Under the pieces are notes generated by a model that made no database searches, had not been told where the DNA came from, and saw nothing but the letters and a program-made list of their open reading frames with translations. 64,000 nt of DNA from an uncultured Parafilimonas sp. (lineage in GTDB: Bacteria; Bacteroidota; Bacteroidia; Chitinophagales; Chitinophagaceae), in assembly GCA_903882935.1 (NCBI GenBank), contig CAIRZB010000006.1, positions 1 through 64,000 on the forward strand. The letters are read 5' to 3'. Positions 34,438 to 42,764 of the stretch are shown here, piece after piece (position 1 is the first letter of the stretch; each line of letters opens with the position of its first letter). Made by a program: the position numbers and the translations under genes.

Positions 34438-35217
34438 ATGTTAAAAGTATTTTCTTTCCAGTTAGCCGATACCATAGACCTCAAATCATTCAAGGCTGCT
34501 TTTACTGCCGAAATACACCATGGCGACGCCGACGAGTTGTTTTACAGCATTGGCAACCAGAAATATATTTACGTGTTTAAGTACGGCATCGTGTGCTTTT
34601 TAAACCATAACGAGGTAGAGATGTCGGCCTTCATCCAATTGATTTCACCTTTTTGCAGAAACCCGCTAACAGAAAGACTGAATGATGAATTTGATATTGA
34701 AACAGACACGCACCGCACCAATTTTGGCTTTAACAAAGTAGAGATAGTGCGTGCCGATATTGAAGACCTAAGGTTGGTTATGCTAAACGTATCACAATCG
34801 GTGGCTTTAGACCATTATTCGCAGCAAACCAATATATTGTTGGAGGAAACAAATTACCATACCCAAATATTGGAAAAGAAGGGAAAGCTTGACCTAGCGG
34901 GTATGGACCTGAAAAAATACATAGGCCGCACGCTGAACCTAAAAAACAGGATTGCCGAAAACTTATACATATTTGACTCCCCCGAAGAAACGTGGGAAGA
35001 CGAGTACCTGAACAAGTTGGATATTGGCCTGAAAAAAACGTTCGATTTGCAGGCCCGTTTCCGCACCATTCAGGAGGGTTTGCAAATTGTGAAAGAAAAC
35101 CTGGAGCTGTTTAAAGACCTGCTGCAATACAGAAACAGCGTAGTGTTGGAATGGATCATTATTATCCTGATATTGGTGGAAGTGATCAATCTGTTTGTTG
35201 AAAAATTACACCACTAA
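34438..35217 (+). CDS. RMD1/DUF155-family protein
   Basis: The 259-residue protein starts at ATG 34438; an upstream in-frame ATG at 34381 exists but adds non-family sequence. The DUF155 domain occupies most of the chain: FSFQLADTIDLKSF, YVFKYGIVCFLNHNE, QSVALDHYSQQTNILLEET, IGRTLNLKNRIAENLYIFD and WEDEYLNKLDIGLKKTFDLQ. It ends in a single C-terminal TM segment (VVLEWIIIILILVEVINLF). This is the bacterial relative of yeast Rmd1 and mitochondrial RMND1, whose biochemical role is not settled. Confidence 0.85.
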   Translation: MLKVFSFQLADTIDLKSFKAAFTAEIHHGDADELFYSIGNQKYIYVFKYGIVCFLNHNEVEMSAFIQLISPFCRNPLTERLNDEFDIETDTHRTNFGFNKVEIVRADIEDLRLVMLNVSQSVALDHYSQQTNILLEETNYHTQILEKKGKLDLAGMDLKKYIGRTLNLKNRIAENLYIFDSPEETWEDEYLNKLDIGLKKTFDLQARFRTIQEGLQIVKENLELFKDLLQYRNSVVLEWIIIILILVEVINLFVEKLHH

Positions 35218-35267
35218 GTAACCTGATGATCAACAAAATAAAGTTTTGGGGTTGTTACCCCAAAAAC

Positions 35268-35642
35268 TCACAGCTCAAAAAATAATTGTTCTTCCCGGGC
35301 TTCCACATTTATCTTACGTATAAAATTATCGTAGCCACCTCCGTCTTCGTGGTTGCAATATACCCCGTAGCTGTCAATGCTATAGCCAATTAGGCCATCG
35401 TTGGCCTCTATTATATATAAAATAGAGGAGTCGCTAGGGTTTGAGTCGCCTTCAAACCTAAATGTTTTAATAATGGCCAAGTCCTCCGCATTGTATGTTT
35501 TACCTTTACCTGCGGTAAACTGCCCAGCCTCCCATCTAAATTCGTTGTCCAGTTTTTTCACCCGTAATTTTTCCATTATTTGGCTTAACGTAGCCATTTT
35601 GTCATTTGTTTCGGTAACGGTGTTTTCCATTGTTGTTTGCAT
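35268..35642 (-). CDS. Small conserved Bacteroidota protein of unknown function
   Basis: The product from ATG 35642 has 124 residues; a TTG at 35669 extends the frame and an ATG at 35630 shortens it. The core ATLSQIMEKLRVKKLDNEF ... YRFEG-like FRFEGDSNPSDSSILYIIE resembles a small family often mislabelled phosphoribosylpyrophosphate synthetase in this phylum. No PRPP-synthetase motif is present. It is acidic, without signal or membrane segment, and divergent from the GH20 gene. Confidence 0.6.
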   Translation of the reverse strand: MQTTMENTVTETNDKMATLSQIMEKLRVKKLDNEFRWEAGQFTAGKGKTYNAEDLAIIKTFRFEGDSNPSDSSILYIIEANDGLIGYSIDSYGVYCNHEDGGGYDNFIRKINVEAREEQLFFEL

Positions 35643-35804
35643 ATTATAGGTTTTGTGTAAGCAAGTCAAAAGCTGTACCGGGCATTGAAAATAGTGTTAG
35701 AGAATTGCCAATAAACCAAAAACACGTTTTTTCAAGGTGCATTTTAAACACGATAATCCTATTACCTTTACCGCGATTTACCCAAAACAAAACGCAAACT
35801 TTGC

Positions 35805-37385
35805 ATGAAAAAATTATTGGTTCTTGCCTTTGCAGCACTGTGTACCAGTGCCTTTGCGCAAACACTTAATGTTGTGCCCGCGCCATACAAGGCCGAAGTA
35901 AAACCAGGCACATTTACTATTACACCAGCCACAAAAATTGTAGTGGCTACCCCATACGGTGATAAAAGTGCCGCCTTTTTAAACAAATACCTGAAGGATT
36001 ATTATGGGTTTAGCCTGGCCGTGGTGCAAGGCAAACAAAATGAAGAAGTGAAAAACGCCGTGATGCTGAACTACGACAGGATGGACCTTGGCAAGCCCGG
36101 TGGCTACGACTTGGAGATTGACAATGAAAAAGCTTATATAGGCAGCGACAACGGCCCCGGCACTTTTTATGGTGTGCAAACGCTTATTCAATTACTGCCC
36201 ACGGAGAAATCAACTAACCTGCCCGTGCAGCAATGCAGTGTGGAAGACTCCGCCCGGTTTGCATACCGCGGTTTAATGCTTGACTGTGGCCGGCATTTTT
36301 TCTCTGTAGACTTTATTAAACAATACATTGATTTTTTAGCCTCGTATAAATTAAACACCTTTCATTGGCACCTTACCGAAGACCAAGGCTGGCGCATTGA
36401 AATAAAAAAATACCCCGGGTTAACTGCGCTAGGCAGTTGCCGCAACGGCACGGCTATTGGCCACAACCAAGGCAACGATAGCGTTAAATACTGCGGTTAT
36501 TACACACAGGCGCAAATTAAAGAAGTGGTTAAATATGCCGCCGACAGGTTTGTTACCGTGGTGCCTGAAATTGAAATGCCCGGCCACAGCGTGGCAGCTT
36601 TAACAGCTTACCCCTACCTTGGCTGCACTAAAGGCCCTTACCAAGTAGGTATGAAATGGGGTGTGGAAAGTGACGTGTTTTGCGCAGGCAACGACAGCAC
36701 CTACAAATTTATACAAGACGTGTTGGAAGAGGTGTTGGCGTTGTTCCCCTCGAAACTGATACACATAGGCGGCGACGAATGCCCTAAAGTGCGCTGGAAA
36801 ACCTGCCCTGTTTGCCAAAAAAGAATAAAAGACCTGGGCCTGAAAGATGAACATGCTTTGCAAAGCTATTTTGTACAACGTATTGAAAAATACCTGAACA
36901 GCAAGGGCAGGCAGATAATTGGCTGGGATGAGATATTGGAAGGTGGCTTGGCCCCCAATGCCAGCGTGATGAGCTGGCGCGGCGAAGAAGGTGGCATTGA
37001 GGCTGCCAAACAACACCATACCGTTGTGATGACCCCTGGTACCTACGTATATTTTGACCATAGCCAAAACAAACCTGAGGATTCGTTGACCATTGGCGGT
37101 TACCTGCCGTTGCAGGTGGTGTATAACTACGAGCCAGTGCCAGCCGCACTTACCGAAGCCGAAGCCAAATATGTGTTAGGCGCACAAGCCAATGTTTGGA
37201 CTGAATACATGACCAACCCCGGCAAAATTGAGTACATGCTCTTTCCGCGTTTGGCGGCTTTGAGCGAGGTGTTGTGGAGTCAAAAAGGCACTAAAAACTG
37301 GGACGGCTTTTTGGCGCGCATGCCCACACAGTACAAACGCTACCAATTGTGGCAGGTTAAGTACAATTTGAAAGGCGTAAACTAA
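35805..37385 (+). CDS. GH20 beta-N-acetylhexosaminidase, secreted
   Basis: The 526-residue protein has a signal peptide (residues 1-19, ending AFAQ), a GH20b N-terminal domain (about 20-150), and the TIM-barrel catalytic domain. The catalytic D324-E325 pair lies in HIGGDECPK. HWHLTEDQGWRIEI and PEIEMPGHS are also typical. It removes terminal GlcNAc or GalNAc from chitin fragments, glycans or cell-wall material in the periplasm or outside the cell. An intrinsic terminator follows. Confidence 0.94.
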   Translation: MKKLLVLAFAALCTSAFAQTLNVVPAPYKAEVKPGTFTITPATKIVVATPYGDKSAAFLNKYLKDYYGFSLAVVQGKQNEEVKNAVMLNYDRMDLGKPGGYDLEIDNEKAYIGSDNGPGTFYGVQTLIQLLPTEKSTNLPVQQCSVEDSARFAYRGLMLDCGRHFFSVDFIKQYIDFLASYKLNTFHWHLTEDQGWRIEIKKYPGLTALGSCRNGTAIGHNQGNDSVKYCGYYTQAQIKEVVKYAADRFVTVVPEIEMPGHSVAALTAYPYLGCTKGPYQVGMKWGVESDVFCAGNDSTYKFIQDVLEEVLALFPSKLIHIGGDECPKVRWKTCPVCQKRIKDLGLKDEHALQSYFVQRIEKYLNSKGRQIIGWDEILEGGLAPNASVMSWRGEEGGIEAAKQHHTVVMTPGTYVYFDHSQNKPEDSLTIGGYLPLQVVYNYEPVPAALTEAEAKYVLGAQANVWTEYMTNPGKIEYMLFPRLAALSEVLWSQKGTKNWDGFLARMPTQYKRYQLWQVKYNLKGVN

Positions 37386-37413
37386 AAAGAACAGTTTAAT
37401 TATAATCGATTTA

Positions 37414-37460
37414 AACCCTTTTCTGGCGTGTAAAAAACCAGAAAAGGGTTATTTTACTTT
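37414..37460 (+). terminator. Intrinsic terminator after the GH20 gene
   Basis: AACCCTTTTCTGG pairs perfectly with CCAGAAAAGGGTT around an 11-nt loop, followed by a T-rich tail. Confidence 0.85.
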
Positions 37461-37474
37461 TTAAAAACTAATTT

Positions 37475-37984
37475 GTGGATACTTCCCTTATCGTGCTATT
37501 GGCTGTAGTAGCAATGGGCGCCATCGCCATTACCTACATAGTAACAGCTAAAAACAAACCCGCTGACAGCAAAAAAAATGCTGCGGATACAAGCAGCCCC
37601 TCTATTCAAATGCAGTTGCAGGCACATGAGCGGCTTATTTTGCTGGTTGACCGTATAGCCCTGCCCAACCTAATTAGCCGGGTGGGTAAAACAGCCATGA
37701 GTGCCAGGGAAATGCAACATTTGCTTACACAAAACATTCGTGACGAGTTTGAATACAACATTACCCAGCAGATATATGTGAGCGCAGATGCTTGGTCGGC
37801 CGTGAAAAACCTGAAGGAACAAAACATGCTGATTGTTAACCAGTTGGCCAACCTACTGCCACCCAATGCCACCGGCCTTGACTTGAACAAACTGCTGCTG
37901 GAGTTTTTAATGAACGATAAAAAAGGCACCCTACACGAACTGGTAAGTGAAGTGCTTAGTTACGAAGCCAAGAAGTTGATGTAG
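37475..37984 (+). CDS. DUF7935-like conserved membrane-anchored protein
   Basis: The 169-residue protein starts at GTG 37475. It has one N-terminal TM helix (about 6-24), a charged linker, and a helical domain (ERLILLVDRIALPNLISRV; MQHLLTQNIRDEFEYNITQQ; ADAWSAVKNLKEQNMLIVNQ). I recall this family lying upstream of methylmalonyl-CoA mutase genes in Bacteroidota, as here (38 bp gap). The function is unknown. Confidence 0.6.
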   Translation: MDTSLIVLLAVVAMGAIAITYIVTAKNKPADSKKNAADTSSPSIQMQLQAHERLILLVDRIALPNLISRVGKTAMSAREMQHLLTQNIRDEFEYNITQQIYVSADAWSAVKNLKEQNMLIVNQLANLLPPNATGLDLNKLLLEFLMNDKKGTLHELVSEVLSYEAKKLM

Positions 37985-37993
37985 AAACCCCCA

Positions 37994-38007
37994 CCCCCTA
38001 AAGGGGG
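37994..38007 (+). repeat. Short GC-rich hairpin between the DUF7935 and mutase genes
   Basis: CCCCC-TAAA-GGGGG forms a tight 5-bp stem and is followed by an A-run, so it is not an obvious forward terminator. Similar C/G hairpins are common in intergenic DNA of this phylum (recollection). Confidence 0.45.
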
Positions 38008-38022
38008 CAAAAAAATACAAAT

Positions 38023-39633
38023 ATGCCAGAAGGTAAAAAGTATACGGATAGTGGAATTGAGATAAAGGAAGTATACACTTCTGCGGAGGTAAATTTTACG
38101 CGCGACAAACATTCTATACAAGAAACTGGAACCCCGAAACTAGAAATTGGAAACTTGAATCCCGGCTCCTATCCTTTTACCCGTGGCATACAGGCCGACA
38201 TGTACCGTGGCAGGCTTTGGACCATGCGGCAATATGCGGGTTTTTCCACTGCGGAGGAAAGCAACAAACGCTACCATTATTTATTGTCGCAAGGGGTAAT
38301 GGGCCTAAGCGTGGCCTTTGATTTACCCACCCAAATAGGCTACGACAGCGACCACCCGCTATCTGAAGGCGAAGTGGGTAAAACCGGGGTTGCCATTGAC
38401 AGTATTGAGGATATGGAGCTACTGTTTGCCGGCATTGATTTGGAGAAAGTCTCCACCTCGATGACCATTAATGCAACAGGCTTTATACTGCTCGCATTAT
38501 ATGTTGCGTTGGCAAAAAAACAAGGGGCAGACCTAAACAAAATAACCGGCACCATACAAAACGACATTTTAAAGGAATATGCGGCCCGTGGCACGTACAT
38601 ATACCCGCCAAAGCCAAGCATGCGCATCATCACCGATATTTTTGAATGGTGCGCCCAATACCTGCCCAAATGGAACACCATCTCTATAAGCGGCTACCAT
38701 ATTCGCGAAGCGGGCAGCACGGCGGTGCAGGAAATTGCGTTCACCCTCAGCAATGGCAAAGCCTATGTACAAGCAGCCTTGCAAAAAGGGATGGATATTA
38801 ATGTGTTTGGCAAACGCCTCTCCTTCTTTTTTAATGCACATAATAATTTGTTTGAGGAAGTAGCCAAGTTTCGTGCTGCCCGGCGCATGTGGGCAAACAT
38901 GATGAAACAGCTTGGTGCTACGGATGAAAAAGCGATGATGCTCCGCTTCCACACCCAAACGGGCGGCAGCACACTAACTGCACAACAGCCCCTCAACAAC
39001 ATTGCCCGGGTAACCATACAAACGTTGGCGGCCGTGCTGGGCGGTACCCAAAGCCTGCATACCAACGGCTACGATGAGGCTTTGAGCCTGCCCACGGAGG
39101 AAGCTGCACGTGTTGCCCTGCGCACCCAACAGGTGGTGGCGTTTGAAAGTGGTGCCCCCGACACCGCGGACCCACTCGGCGGAAGTTATTTTATAGAAAG
39201 CCTTACCGACGAAGTGGAGAAAAATGCCCTGCAACTAATAGAAAAAATTGATGCCATGGGTGGGAGTGTAAGCGCCATTGAGCAAGGATTTATACAAAAC
39301 GAAATTGCCCGCAGCGCGTACGAATACCAACAAAAAATAGAAACTGGGGAAAAAGTTATCGTGGGCGTAAACAAGTTTGCCGTTGTTGAAAAGAACACCG
39401 TGCCCGGCTTTAAAATTGACGATAGCATAAGGCAAATTCAGGTTAACAAATTAGCTTCGTTAAGAAACAGGCGTGATACCACCAAAGCAGCCAATTGCCT
39501 AACCGCCATAACCGCCGCTGCAAACACCGGCAGTAACCTAATGCCTTTTGTAATTGAGGCAGTGGAAAATTACTGTACGCTGGGCGAAATTGCCGATGCA
39601 TTGCGGGATGTTTGGGGGGAATACAGGCAATAA
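38023..39633 (+). CDS. Methylmalonyl-CoA mutase-family large subunit (substrate-binding TIM barrel only)
   Basis: The 536-residue protein is a clear acyl-CoA mutase barrel: [88 protein letters not shown] and [18 protein letters not shown]. It ends before the cobalamin-binding domain (no DxHxxG), so it needs a separate small subunit, not in this window. It interconverts methylmalonyl-CoA and succinyl-CoA, or a related acyl-CoA pair. Codons at 38122-38163 (residues about 34-47) consist of a six-unit heptad repeat and look like an in-frame insertion before PGSYPFTRG. Confidence 0.9.
   Translation: MPEGKKYTDSGIEIKEVYTSAEVNFTRDKHSIQETGTPKLEIGNLNPGSYPFTRGIQADMYRGRLWTMRQYAGFSTAEESNKRYHYLLSQGVMGLSVAFDLPTQIGYDSDHPLSEGEVGKTGVAIDSIEDMELLFAGIDLEKVSTSMTINATGFILLALYVALAKKQGADLNKITGTIQNDILKEYAARGTYIYPPKPSMRIITDIFEWCAQYLPKWNTISISGYHIREAGSTAVQEIAFTLSNGKAYVQAALQKGMDINVFGKRLSFFFNAHNNLFEEVAKFRAARRMWANMMKQLGATDEKAMMLRFHTQTGGSTLTAQQPLNNIARVTIQTLAAVLGGTQSLHTNGYDEALSLPTEEAARVALRTQQVVAFESGAPDTADPLGGSYFIESLTDEVEKNALQLIEKIDAMGGSVSAIEQGFIQNEIARSAYEYQQKIETGEKVIVGVNKFAVVEKNTVPGFKIDDSIRQIQVNKLASLRNRRDTTKAANCLTAITAAANTGSNLMPFVIEAVENYCTLGEIADALRDVWGEYRQ
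38122..38163 (+). repeat. Heptanucleotide array C: six units inside the mutase coding region
   Basis: GAAACTG, GAACCCC, GAAACTA, GAAATTG, GAAACTT and GAATCCC are six contiguous 7-bp units (42 bp, 14 codons). Re-phased, they fit NNGAA[A/T]C, the same consensus as arrays A and B, and on the same (sense) strand. The encoded residues ([14 protein letters not shown]) fall just before the conserved YPFTRG motif. Confidence 0.75.
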
Positions 39634-39685
39634 AAAAATCATCCCCCGCATGAGTCATTAAAATAAATGATCCCATTTGAAATAT

Positions 39686-39707
39686 TATTTAGACATTTGT
39701 CTAAATA
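39686..39707. promoter_or_regulatory. SdpR/ArsR-type operator
   Basis: T-ATTTAGAC-ATTT-GTCTAAAT-A is a perfect 9-4-9 inverted repeat. It ends nine bases before the TTG start of the ArsR-type gene, so it almost certainly mediates autorepression. Confidence 0.85.
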
Positions 39708-39716
39708 TCTACACAA

Positions 39717-39980
39717 TTGAACCTTTTGTTTAAAGCATTGAACGACCCCACGCGCAGGGAAATATTGGAACTGCTGAAAGACAAGGACATGTCAGCCGGG
39801 GAAATAGCGGCCCAGTTTAATATGACAAGGCCGAGCATTTCCCATCATTTAGACTTGCTGAAGCAGGCCGGCCTTGTAGTATCGGTAAAAGAGGGGCAAT
39901 TTCAATATTATTCCATCAATACCACCGTGATGGATGAAATGCTTAAATGGCTGTTGCAGTTCACCCATAAAAACACATAA
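39717..39980 (+). CDS. sdpR: ArsR-family autorepressor, SdpR type
   Basis: The 87-residue winged-helix protein starts at TTG 39717, giving the conserved N-terminus MNLLFKALNDPTRREILELL. The recognition region is MSAGEIAAQFNMTRPSISHHLDLLKQAGLV and the wing is VSVKEGQFQYYSIN. There are no metal-binding cysteines, which fits the SdpR rather than the metal-sensing ArsR branch. The next gene is an SdpI-like membrane protein 19 bp downstream, as in the Bacillus sdpRI operon. A dyad operator overlaps the leader. Confidence 0.88.
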   Translation: MNLLFKALNDPTRREILELLKDKDMSAGEIAAQFNMTRPSISHHLDLLKQAGLVVSVKEGQFQYYSINTTVMDEMLKWLLQFTHKNT

Positions 39981-39999
39981 TCACTTAAAAAATATACCG

Positions 40000-40671
40000 A
40001 TGAAACCTAGGCTACATATCATAGATTTGGCAATTGTTGCAATAACAGTATTGCCATTCATCTACCTATTAACCATCTATAACCAACTACCCGACCAGGT
40101 AGCCACCCATTTTGGCAGCGATGGCAAAGCCGATACCATCAGCAACAAATCTACGCTTTGGCTCGGCATGTCAGTCACCGGCGGCATGGGCATTTTTACG
40201 TACTTATTGCTTCGCTTACTGCCGAGGATTGACCCGAAAAAAACAGCCAAATATTCCGCAGGCGTTTTTAACAAAATAGCCATCGCAGTGGCACTGCTAT
40301 TGGTATGTATTAATTTTTTCATCATTAACGCGGCCCAAACCGGCGAGTTTAAGTTTATAAAAACCATGCCCGTGTTATTGGGTGTTTTCTTCATATTTAT
40401 GGGCAACTTGCTGCACAGTATAAAACCGAACTATTTTGCAGGCATTCGCACCCCTTGGACCTTAGAGAGTGAGGAAACTTGGCGAAAAACACATCAACTG
40501 GGGGGCAAAATTTGGTTTGCCGGGGGCTTTATTATCGTTATCACGGGTTTGGCAATACCCTCACCCATCAATACTTATGTTATGGTGGGGCTGCTGTTCA
40601 TTATGGCAATCATCCCCATTGTTTATTCATACGTGTATTACCAGTCTATCCAAAAAAACGAAAATTCATAA
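40000..40671 (+). CDS. sdpI: SdpI-family membrane protein (DUF1648 + SdpI)
   Basis: The 223-residue protein starts at ATG 40000. It has six predicted TM segments, with the DUF1648 signature YNQLPDQVATHFGSDGKAD in the first loop and the SdpI motif GNLLHSIKPNYFAGIRTPWTLESEETWRKTHQLGGKIWFAGG in the C-terminal half. In Bacillus, SdpI gives immunity to the SdpC toxin and relays its signal to SdpR. No SdpC-like toxin gene is visible here, so the stimulus is unknown. Confidence 0.88.
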   Translation: MKPRLHIIDLAIVAITVLPFIYLLTIYNQLPDQVATHFGSDGKADTISNKSTLWLGMSVTGGMGIFTYLLLRLLPRIDPKKTAKYSAGVFNKIAIAVALLLVCINFFIINAAQTGEFKFIKTMPVLLGVFFIFMGNLLHSIKPNYFAGIRTPWTLESEETWRKTHQLGGKIWFAGGFIIVITGLAIPSPINTYVMVGLLFIMAIIPIVYSYVYYQSIQKNENS

Positions 40672-40673
40672 CC

Positions 40674-42110
40674 ATGCACCGTAAATTATATTTTTTACCG
40701 GTACTTATATTGTGTGTTGTATGCCAAGCCCAGCCTAAAAAAATTGCTGGCATTTGGGAGGGTGCGCTAAATGCGGGTGTTCAAATACACTTGGTGTTTA
40801 CCCTTGCGCAAACAGCATCGGATAGCCTTTCGGGTACTTTGGACAGCCCAGACCAGCATGTAAAAGGCATTGTGCTAAACAAGGTTATGTTACAGGGCGA
40901 CAGCCTTACTGTTGAGATTACGCCCGCCCACGCTGCTTACAAAGCTGTTTTAACCAACGACACAACGCTAACCGGCACCTGGCAGCAGGGTGGTGCTTCA
41001 CTACCCTTGGTTGTTAAGCATGTACAGCACGCGACGGCCGTTACACCCGTTACTCGGCCACAAACACCTTTGCCTCCGTTTGGTTACAATAGTGAGGACG
41101 TAGGCTATGACAATGCCGATAAATCCATCCATTTTGGGGCAACCTTCACTTACCCAAAAACGGGTGGGCCCTTTGTTACTATGATTTTAATAACAGGCAG
41201 CGGTGCGCAGGACAGGGATGAAACCATCTTGGGCCACAAACCGTTTGCCGTGTTGGCAGATTACCTTAGTAAAAAAGGCTATGCCGTGCTAAGGGTAGAT
41301 GACCGCGGCGTTGGCAAAACAACCGGCAGTATGGCCAACGCCACCAGTGCCGATTTTGCAGAGGACGTAGCAGCCGGCATCGCTTATTTAAAAACCCGCA
41401 ACGAGGTAAATGTGCATAAAATAGGGCTGGTGGGCCACAGTGAGGGTGGTGTAATTGCACCCATGGTAGCTGCGGCCGACCCAAGCATTGGCTTTATTGT
41501 GCTTTGGGGTGCACCCATGGCCGGAGGCTTGGCAATAAATACTGAGCAAAATGCGGCAGCCTTGCAAAAAGCCGGTATAAGCAGCGATGCTGTAACCGCC
41601 TTTAAACAGCTGCATAAAAAGGCTTTAGGGCTTTTTGGGGCTGCAAAAAACACCGCCGAACTTAACAACCGATTGCAGCACGTTTTTACCAATTGGCGCA
41701 ATCAGCAAACCCCTGCGGTGTTAACGGCCCTGGCAGTAACTGACAGCACCATCATTGGCAGAACAGTTAGCACGCTGTATGACGGTTTGTATAACCTGCC
41801 TTGGATGCGCTTTTTTATCGCCCATAATTTTGCGGCTGACCTGGCCAAAGCACATTGCCCAGTATTAGCCATAAACGGCGAATTGGACACACAGGTTGAC
41901 GCACAAACCAACCTGGCAATAATAGCAGCTGTTTTAAAAAAGAACAATAACAAATCGTACAAGGTAGTGCCGTTAAAAGGCCTGAACCACTTATTGCAAA
42001 CTGCTGTTAACGGTGAGGTTAACGAGTATGGCAATCTTAAGGAAACCATAGCCACTCAGGCACTTGACACCATTGGCCAATGGTTGGATGCCAATGTGAA
42101 AGCGCATTGA
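40674..42110 (+). CDS. Secreted alpha/beta hydrolase
   Basis: The 478-residue protein starts at ATG 40674, two bases after the sdpI stop, so it belongs to the sdpRI operon. It has a signal peptide (residues 1-20, ending CQAQ), an N-terminal domain (about 25-130) that looks like the usual lipocalin-like prefix of such hydrolases, and a serine-hydrolase domain with ITGSGAQDRDE, VDDRGVGKTTG, the nucleophile elbow GHSEGG (S256), and INGELDTQVD plus a late LNHLLQ histidine. Peptidase or esterase activity is plausible; the substrate is unknown. Confidence 0.85.
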   Translation: MHRKLYFLPVLILCVVCQAQPKKIAGIWEGALNAGVQIHLVFTLAQTASDSLSGTLDSPDQHVKGIVLNKVMLQGDSLTVEITPAHAAYKAVLTNDTTLTGTWQQGGASLPLVVKHVQHATAVTPVTRPQTPLPPFGYNSEDVGYDNADKSIHFGATFTYPKTGGPFVTMILITGSGAQDRDETILGHKPFAVLADYLSKKGYAVLRVDDRGVGKTTGSMANATSADFAEDVAAGIAYLKTRNEVNVHKIGLVGHSEGGVIAPMVAAADPSIGFIVLWGAPMAGGLAINTEQNAAALQKAGISSDAVTAFKQLHKKALGLFGAAKNTAELNNRLQHVFTNWRNQQTPAVLTALAVTDSTIIGRTVSTLYDGLYNLPWMRFFIAHNFAADLAKAHCPVLAINGELDTQVDAQTNLAIIAAVLKKNNNKSYKVVPLKGLNHLLQTAVNGEVNEYGNLKETIATQALDTIGQWLDANVKAH

Positions 42111-42218
42111 GCCGCCGTATTGGATTGTGTACGGCATTTTTAGGAGTTGTTAAAATATTAAATTAATGGCTTTGGCATAAAAAGCCCAATACTAATTTAT
42201 TCAGGCACGCCGTTTGGA

Positions 42219-42233
42219 TTAGATACAATCTAA
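42219..42233. promoter_or_regulatory. Inverted repeat upstream of the DUF3606 gene
   Basis: TTAGAT-ACA-ATCTAA lies 12 bases before the ATG at 42246. It could be an operator; no binding protein is suggested. Confidence 0.35.
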
Positions 42234-42245
42234 AACTATTTGGTT

Positions 42246-42440
42246 ATGTCTAGAATACCTACAAAAGAAAAACTCAACAGCAACGTGCAGGTTAATTTTA
42301 ACGGCTCGAGAGAGATAGCCTATTGGTCAAAAAAATACAACATCAGCCAAAACGTACTACAACAGATATTCCAGGATAATGGTTTCTCTATTTCAAAAAC
42401 CATCCATTATTGCATGGAGCATGCCCAGCAGAGGGCGTAG
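42246..42440 (+). CDS. DUF3606-like small protein
   Basis: The 64-residue protein starts at ATG 42246 and contains the segment EIAYWSKKYNISQNVLQQIFQDNGFSISKTI, which resembles DUF3606 (YW.kk.gvs...L...v...G). DUF3606 proteins are small, basic and of unknown function. Flanking sequence shows no operon partner. Confidence 0.6.
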   Translation: MSRIPTKEKLNSNVQVNFNGSREIAYWSKKYNISQNVLQQIFQDNGFSISKTIHYCMEHAQQRA

Positions 42441-42764
42441 AAGAAAGACTGGTATTGGAGAAGTATTGTAACCACTATTTAGTTTAGGCCCCTACGCCAT
42501 TTTCAACCCCATCATCTGGTTATTGGGACACCTGTCCGAAAGATTTGCCGGGCGGGGAATATAGTAAGTTTGCCTCGGTTTGTGCCTTTACAAATCCAAC
42601 ACATGGCATTAGCCTAAGCTTAAAACAACTTGCGGACAGCTACAAACTATTTAATGGTAGCGATGCCATTTTATAAAATAACCTGCGGCAAAAAAACTTG
42701 TATTTAAAACAAGTAAGCCACACCCGAACGGGTATGGCTTACTAAGATTAACAGGATATTGAAT
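42441..42764. other. Intergenic region with terminator of the giant T9SS gene
   Basis: Apart from the hairpin at 42712-42743 I see no gene or repeat in these 324 bases. Confidence 0.5.
42712..42743 (-). terminator. Intrinsic terminator after the giant T9SS gene
   Basis: AGTAAGCCA(C)ACCCG pairs with CGGGT(A)TGGCTTACT with one internal mismatch and a 2-nt loop. On the minus strand it is followed by a T-rich run. Confidence 0.75.

Noticed and set aside
35268-35642. Annotation as phosphoribosylpyrophosphate synthetase
   Set aside because: The product is only about 124 residues long and has no PRPP-synthetase motif.
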